Source of the DNA: Lactifluus volemus
Taxonomy: Eukaryota > Basidiomycota > Agaricomycetes > Russulales > Russulaceae
NCBI GenBank assembly: GCA_022376515.1
Contig: WTXI01000001.1
Location: forward strand, 2,255,488-2,319,487
Direction: 5' to 3'
DNA: 64,000 nt
The notes under the pieces were generated by a model that was not told the DNA's origin, ran no database searches, and saw only the letters and a list, made by a program, of their open reading frames with translations. Below, in pieces: positions 59,760 to 64,000 of this stretch (positions within the stretch are counted from its first letter, which is position 1; each line of letters starts with the position of its first letter). Both the position numbers and the translations under genes were made by a program.

Positions 59760-60059
59760 ACAGGGGATACAAAGATCTAAAACTCACGACTTGGTTCACG
59801 TCGGCCGCCGGCGAGTCTTTTAATGAAGGAGGGATGGGTTATGGTAGAGCAGCAACCAGGCATTTTCAAGGAGGTGAGCAATGACTTGGATGTGATTGAA
59901 GAGTTCACTGTGTACACTGGCGGTACAGTACTAATAGACCTCATCCATAAATGTGGCGGTAGCCTCATCATGATGTGTGGCGCTGGTCACGGGTGTCATT
60001 GGACCCCCGGCGCTGAGCTATACTAAATTGGGACGCCGGCGTCTATTTCTTCGCCGACA

Positions 60060-60829
60060 GACAATGCTGCGCACAGCCCCCTGAACCCCTCTGATCTGGG
60101 ATTTGGATTTTTTTTAAATGCCGGAGGTCTATGCAGATAAATAGTAAGCTATTTGGGCCCAAATATGTGTCTGTGTGGTATGAAATTGCGAATAAAAGTT
60201 ACGTTTCTCCAAAGTCTCTTCATCCGCTATGAAGAGAGCATCATCAAAACATCTCACAAGGTCCCTGAAGCACTATATATACTGTGAGACACCACATTGA
60301 CGGCGGAGTAACGGGGGGTGCTAGCCATGTTCTGTAAAGGACGAATAAGAGCGGCTACGATACTAATGAACCACACCATAGTCACCTCGCCAATTTGCGC
60401 AGGTATCAGGTGCGGTCCCCATCACTACATCTTGTTGCGTCGCATCGCCCGCCGACCACGACCATGCGGTATCCTTTACGCCAGAGCTGGATGTGAATTG
60501 TGGGGCATTGAGGGTGAGCAGGGAGTTCTAGTTGTGTTGAAGGGCGGAAGCACAAGTGACGGAGAACTGCACGTGAATTCACTGTTCGACTCGGAGAACG
60601 TCGAGCTTAGCTTCTGTATAAATAGTAACGGGAAACTCGCAGCCGCCGCCCCGTCGTCCGTCCATGTGAGGGTTTGGTGAGTACAGCCCAGCATTGAACG
60701 GAAGACAAATACTGTGACATGTTGAAAAAGACACGGGAGCTTTCATCTTGAGTCAAAGGGTATCCTACCAAGCGCCGCCATCCTCGTCATCCCGCGTGAA
60801 AGATAGACTGACCCATTTTCAAGCTATCC
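60060..60829. other. Spacer between array units
   Basis: Contains a 120-codon plus-strand open frame (60318-60680) without family signal and a TATATATACT segment at about 60275. No supported gene. Confidence 0.4.
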
Positions 60830-61310
60830 TCGTATACCTACATATACGTGAGCTACCCCAATCTCCTTTCCACGAGCTTGAACGCAATCGCGACGAGCGC
60901 CGCCACGGCCAGAACGAGCCAAACTGGGGGCGCAATGAGGCACAACCTCAAACTCCGCGGGATTTGCAAGATACTCACGGACAGCATCAATAAGTGGGTC
61001 TTTACCACGGAGCTGTAGGCCGGTTGAATTGAAAGTACGGAAATTCAAAAAAAAAATTACAGACGCACCACGGGTATTGTACCAGTTGGTGTCATCTGTT
61101 CGATACCCTTCTCCTTCTCGCGCTCCAGCTTCATGCACCGATACTATCCTTTCCTCGTACCTACATCATGCATACATTCGCCTCAGCGCCTGCAGTAAAA
61201 AGAAGGACAAAAGAAAACACCAAACTAGCGATTATCACGTATCCTGCCAGCGTGGTATAAGTTGCGTTCGGTAAATGTCGGTTTTCTATACAGAAGACGT
61301 ATCGATTTTG
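60830..61310 (-). pseudogene. mef1 fragments, copy D (G1 region and domain II, with stops)
   Basis: At about 61310-61230 the minus strand reads a degraded P-loop region (AKIDTSS..K-T..TER) followed by LYHAGRIRD. At about 61040-60835 it reads GKDPLIDAVREYLANPAEFE, a frame change, then ALVAIAFKLVERRLG-stop-LTYM-stop-VYED. These match EF-G domain II (PLLDAVxxYLPNP; VALAFKLExGRxGQLTYxRVYQG), with Gln and Arg codons turned into TAG. The G2-G5 part between them is missing. Confidence 0.7.
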
Positions 61311-61539
61311 CGGCGTTAGTACTTAGACCAGTGACGATCGGCGGAAGGTGAGAATGGAGAGGTATTATTAGCTGAAAGTTTCACATTCGTAGCAACTGCA
61401 AGCATGGAGGCATGACGACGGAGAACGAACGAACGAAGGGTGACTGACTGTGTGAGCAACTGACTGGCACGTGATCGAAAGATGCCACCGGGGCCAAGGA
61501 TTTCATACTGTGCTGTCTGTGGTGCCTCTACCTCCGCCT

Positions 61540-61790
61540 CTAGTTCTAATACTAAGGAAGGGTTGGATATAGTACTGTCGTACAGTAGCAGTCATTGTAC
61601 GTAACTTGTAATACACCACAAGAACGGCAACGAGCGGCGCTCCGCCGAAGCCGGAACAAGCTGAACTGGTGACATACTTGTGGCGGCACAGCGACAATTC
61701 CACACTCTGTGGGACTGGCAAGATATGCACAGACACCATAGAGAAGTGGTTGCACAGTGGCATTTCTATCGTGAAGGCAGTAACACCGGG
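61540..61790 (-). pseudogene. mef1 fragment, copy D2 (second domain II remnant)
   Basis: The minus strand gives NATVQPLLYGVCAYLASPTE, then in another frame APLVAVLVVYYKLRTMTATV. Both correspond to the same EF-G segment as in copy D, so domain II is present twice in this unit. Heavily decayed. Confidence 0.6.
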
Positions 61791-62491
61791 TGAATTAGTC
61801 AGCACTGGCATGAGTCACTAGCATTCGTGAGATCGTAAGAGCTACAGGTTACACGAAAACTGGTCGAGGAAGGCAAAGAAATTCAAGTTGTAATGAATAC
61901 GCCACAGTGACAAGCTATCCAGGCTTAAATTATAGCTGAAAAAATCGAAGAAAGAGAAGGGCTGTGTCATAGTTATCAACGTACCAGTAAGTGTAAACCT
62001 TTAGGCCAGTGAGATGGATATTTGTCACGATATCGAGAACGCATTGTGTTCCACCTCTACCACTGGCAGATCAGTCTCTGCAGTGTTCACCTGTACTTCT
62101 GCCTATCAATTCACGTCCGAGTCTGAGTCATCGGGGAACATGGAAGATTCTACCATGTGAAGGCTAACGAGATGGCCTTCTACACGTCGTGCATCGATGA
62201 ATGCACTAACTGCATCCTGACTCAGAGGATCGAGCCTTCCAGGACATCTAACCTCCTCAAGGTTCGGCAGGAGCTCCAGTAGTGGTTCTCCTTCAAGTTC
62301 ATCAGATAGTAAGGAATGGAAGATTTTGTCGACGAGATTTCCTTGCACATTAATGGCCTTGACATTGGTGAATGGCCTAAGAAGTTCACGCCACTGTCTT
62401 TGGGGGCCGATATCATAGCGCCATGCTAGCGATCGATTGAAAATACGGTCGGCAGTGAGTGTGACTTTCTTTACGACAGAAAGTACGAGTG

Positions 62492-62496
62492 AAAGT
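62492..62496. repeat. Left target-site duplication AAAGT of the solo LTR
   Basis: Direct repeat partner at 62960-62964. Confidence 0.88.
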
Positions 62497-62959
62497 TGTT
62501 GAGACGGGCCGGTAGCGCGGGAACATTCCCGGGCAGTACGGACAGTGTCACGGACCGGATCTAACCGGTCCAAGCGTACAATGTAGATACTAGTAGATAA
62601 TTGATTATATACATTCCTTTGCATTGTGCACGCTCTCCATTATCGCTTAAATTACAATTAATTCATTGTCTTTATTGTAGATTTATTGTATGAGGCTTTA
62701 GGCCAATGCACACTCGTTCTAGATATTTAAAGAGTCGTATTTACTGTCTTTCACTTCAGTCTCGTGAACCTCGAACTGAAGTGAGTATCGCTTACATCAC
62801 CCTACATACCATTCTGGGATTGACGCGTCTTATTATCTAGCGCTAGTGATCTAGGTACATCTCGCTTATTTAATATAGTCTCGTGAACCTCGAACTGAAC
62901 GCTAGTGATCTAGTGATCTAGCGTTATCTTATCTTATCCTCAGCCGCTGCATTTCAACA
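62497..62959. mobile_element. Solo LTR of a retrotransposon, 463 bp
   Basis: It starts TGTTGAGAC and ends TTTCAACA, with TG..CA ends and a 6-base terminal inverted repeat (TGTTGA/TCAACA). The 5-base target site AAAGT is duplicated directly outside (62492-62496 and 62960-62964). The paralogous F-box copy 2 has the uninterrupted site (GAAAGTGCGCTGAAG near 55052). Inside, TCTCGTGAACCTCGAACTGA occurs twice (about 62759 and 62878). Probably Gypsy-like, judged only by the 5-bp duplication and length. Confidence 0.9.
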
Positions 62960-62964
62960 AAAGT
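62960..62964. repeat. Right target-site duplication AAAGT of the solo LTR
   Basis: Direct repeat partner at 62492-62496. Confidence 0.88.
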
Positions 62965-64000
62965 ACACTGAAGATATCCACCGCGGACGCTACCAGCCTG
63001 TCAGGGTAACAGCACAGGCACACAATGTGCAACTCCAAGCGGGGGATCCTCGAAGTAGTCGCGTCAATGTGGACAGAATTCACTTTGAAAGTGGCTTTGA
63101 CAGCGCTAAATATGAGATTCTCAAATGATTGCAGGAAATTCGAGAGGGAACAGTAACGGGGGTTTCACTAAAAAGATGGGCACTAAGGCTGTTGAGGGAA
63201 GGGGACCTGATCCGATCAACAAGGCCATCCAGATATGTGGCCGCGCCTCGGAACGCAAACCGACGTAGGTTAGGAAGTGAGACTTGGGTAATGCCCGGGG
63301 ATGGAGTGGCTGCCCTCAACATTACGGTTGGGAAGAAGAGAATGAAATCTAATGGACAATGTCTCCAGCTGGGGCATAAGTGAAAGTCGGGCAAGTAAGT
63401 AACTTGGGGGAAATAGGCGGATGCCGGGATATTGTCAAGATTGAGATAGGCGAGTCTCGTAGTAGTTATGAGTAAGGGTGATCGAATTGGAAGGGAAGCC
63501 GTCTTCAGCCCAAACTGGCGTAGATTGGAGCTTGAAACTTTACAGGAAGGGCAACTTGGGCCACAGAACGGATATTCATGCGTTCCAGAACTGGGAATTG
63601 ACCCTTCATAGCTGAGATGAACTTGCCTAAATTTGGGAGCATCCAAAGGAAGATACGGCGCACGCGATCACGGTGTGAGAGTGCGAGAAGTATACCCGAT
63701 TCATCTTTTTGTTATCATGGGACTCTGGTCGGTGCAATTGTAGTAGATGATAAGTGGCAGAGGTGGTGAATGTGCCAACATGTCTGCTACAGGGACACCA
63801 TGAGTGCAGAAGAGATGAATGTCGAGCTGAGACGGCGATTGAAGAATAATATTTCGCCATTGTCGACAAACATGCGCCAGTTTGTACCACCAACGTTGGC
63901 GGGTCCAGCAAACGACCATCAAGTTTCCATCGTCACGTAATATTCGTCTCGGTTGGACAGCCGATAGAGATCAAAGATAAAGAAGCACGTCATCATTGAG

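Larger units (their letters stand above)
62106..63990 (-). pseudogene. F-box protein gene copy 4, frameshifted and split by a solo LTR
   Basis: The C-terminal piece (62106-62496) and the body (62965-63646) and F-box part (63627-63960, WWYKLAHVCRQWRNIILQ) all match copy 2 but lie in different frames. A solo LTR separates the parts at 62497-62959. The 5' end is at the window edge. Confidence 0.82.

Noticed and set aside
60316..60680. 120-codon plus-strand open frame between array units
   Set aside because: No family signal, no splice partners, and open frames of this size occur by chance in this GC range.
60820..61138. Initially read as a fragment of a membrane protein because of the hydrophobic LVLAVAALVAIAF stretch
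   Set aside because: The flanking residues (FKLVERRLG, LTYM, PLIDAVREYLANP) fit EF-G domain II better, so it was reassigned to mef1 debris.

Overview
The window is nuclear DNA from a filamentous basidiomycete, most probably an Agaricomycete. The genes carry many short introns (about 45-70 bases). A Plavaka (CACTA-type) transposon, a tandem F-box array and DUF2235 and NipSnap genes fit that group. I rebuilt gene models by hand from frame continuity, GT-AG (some GC-AG) splice sites and family motifs.

Layout. 0-31 kb is a mostly housekeeping block: a large coiled-coil protein, a tomosyn/Lgl/Sro7-type exocytosis protein with an R-SNARE-like tail, an NTF2/SnoaL-like protein, a decayed chimeric duplication (pseudo-gos1 joined to the 3' part of the coiled-coil gene), a DUF2235 hydrolase-like gene without its catalytic serine, the intact Golgi SNARE gos1, a TatD/Scn1-like nuclease, the tRNA methyltransferase Trm5, the mitochondrial aspartate/glutamate carrier Agc1, a secreted Thr/Ser-rich protein, a TRP14/TXNDC17-like thioredoxin and a GNAT acetyltransferase. 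31-36.6 kb holds almost nothing recognisable. 36.6-41.6 kb has NipSnap, a dithiol glutaredoxin and a TPR protein. 43.1-50.8 kb is one Plavaka transposon with transposase and accessory gene in divergent orientation. 50.9-64.0 kb is a tandem array of about 3-4 kb units, each pairing a minus-strand F-box gene (one intact, three broken) with debris of a mitochondrial elongation factor G (mef1) gene. One F-box copy is split by a solo LTR with a clean 5-bp target duplication.

Functional themes. Tomosyn/Lgl and Gos1 both act in SNARE-mediated membrane traffic. Agc1, NipSnap and the mef1 debris are mitochondrial, while glutaredoxin and TRP14-like thioredoxin are thiol redox proteins. No operon-like logic is expected; neighbours are divergent, convergent or tandem.

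Most notable: two consecutive 5-base microexons plus a 9-base microexon in agc1, the two 5-base ones encoding the carrier signature; the Ser-to-Ala change in the DUF2235 nucleophile motif; and the previously coding mef1 pieces repeated through the F-box array.
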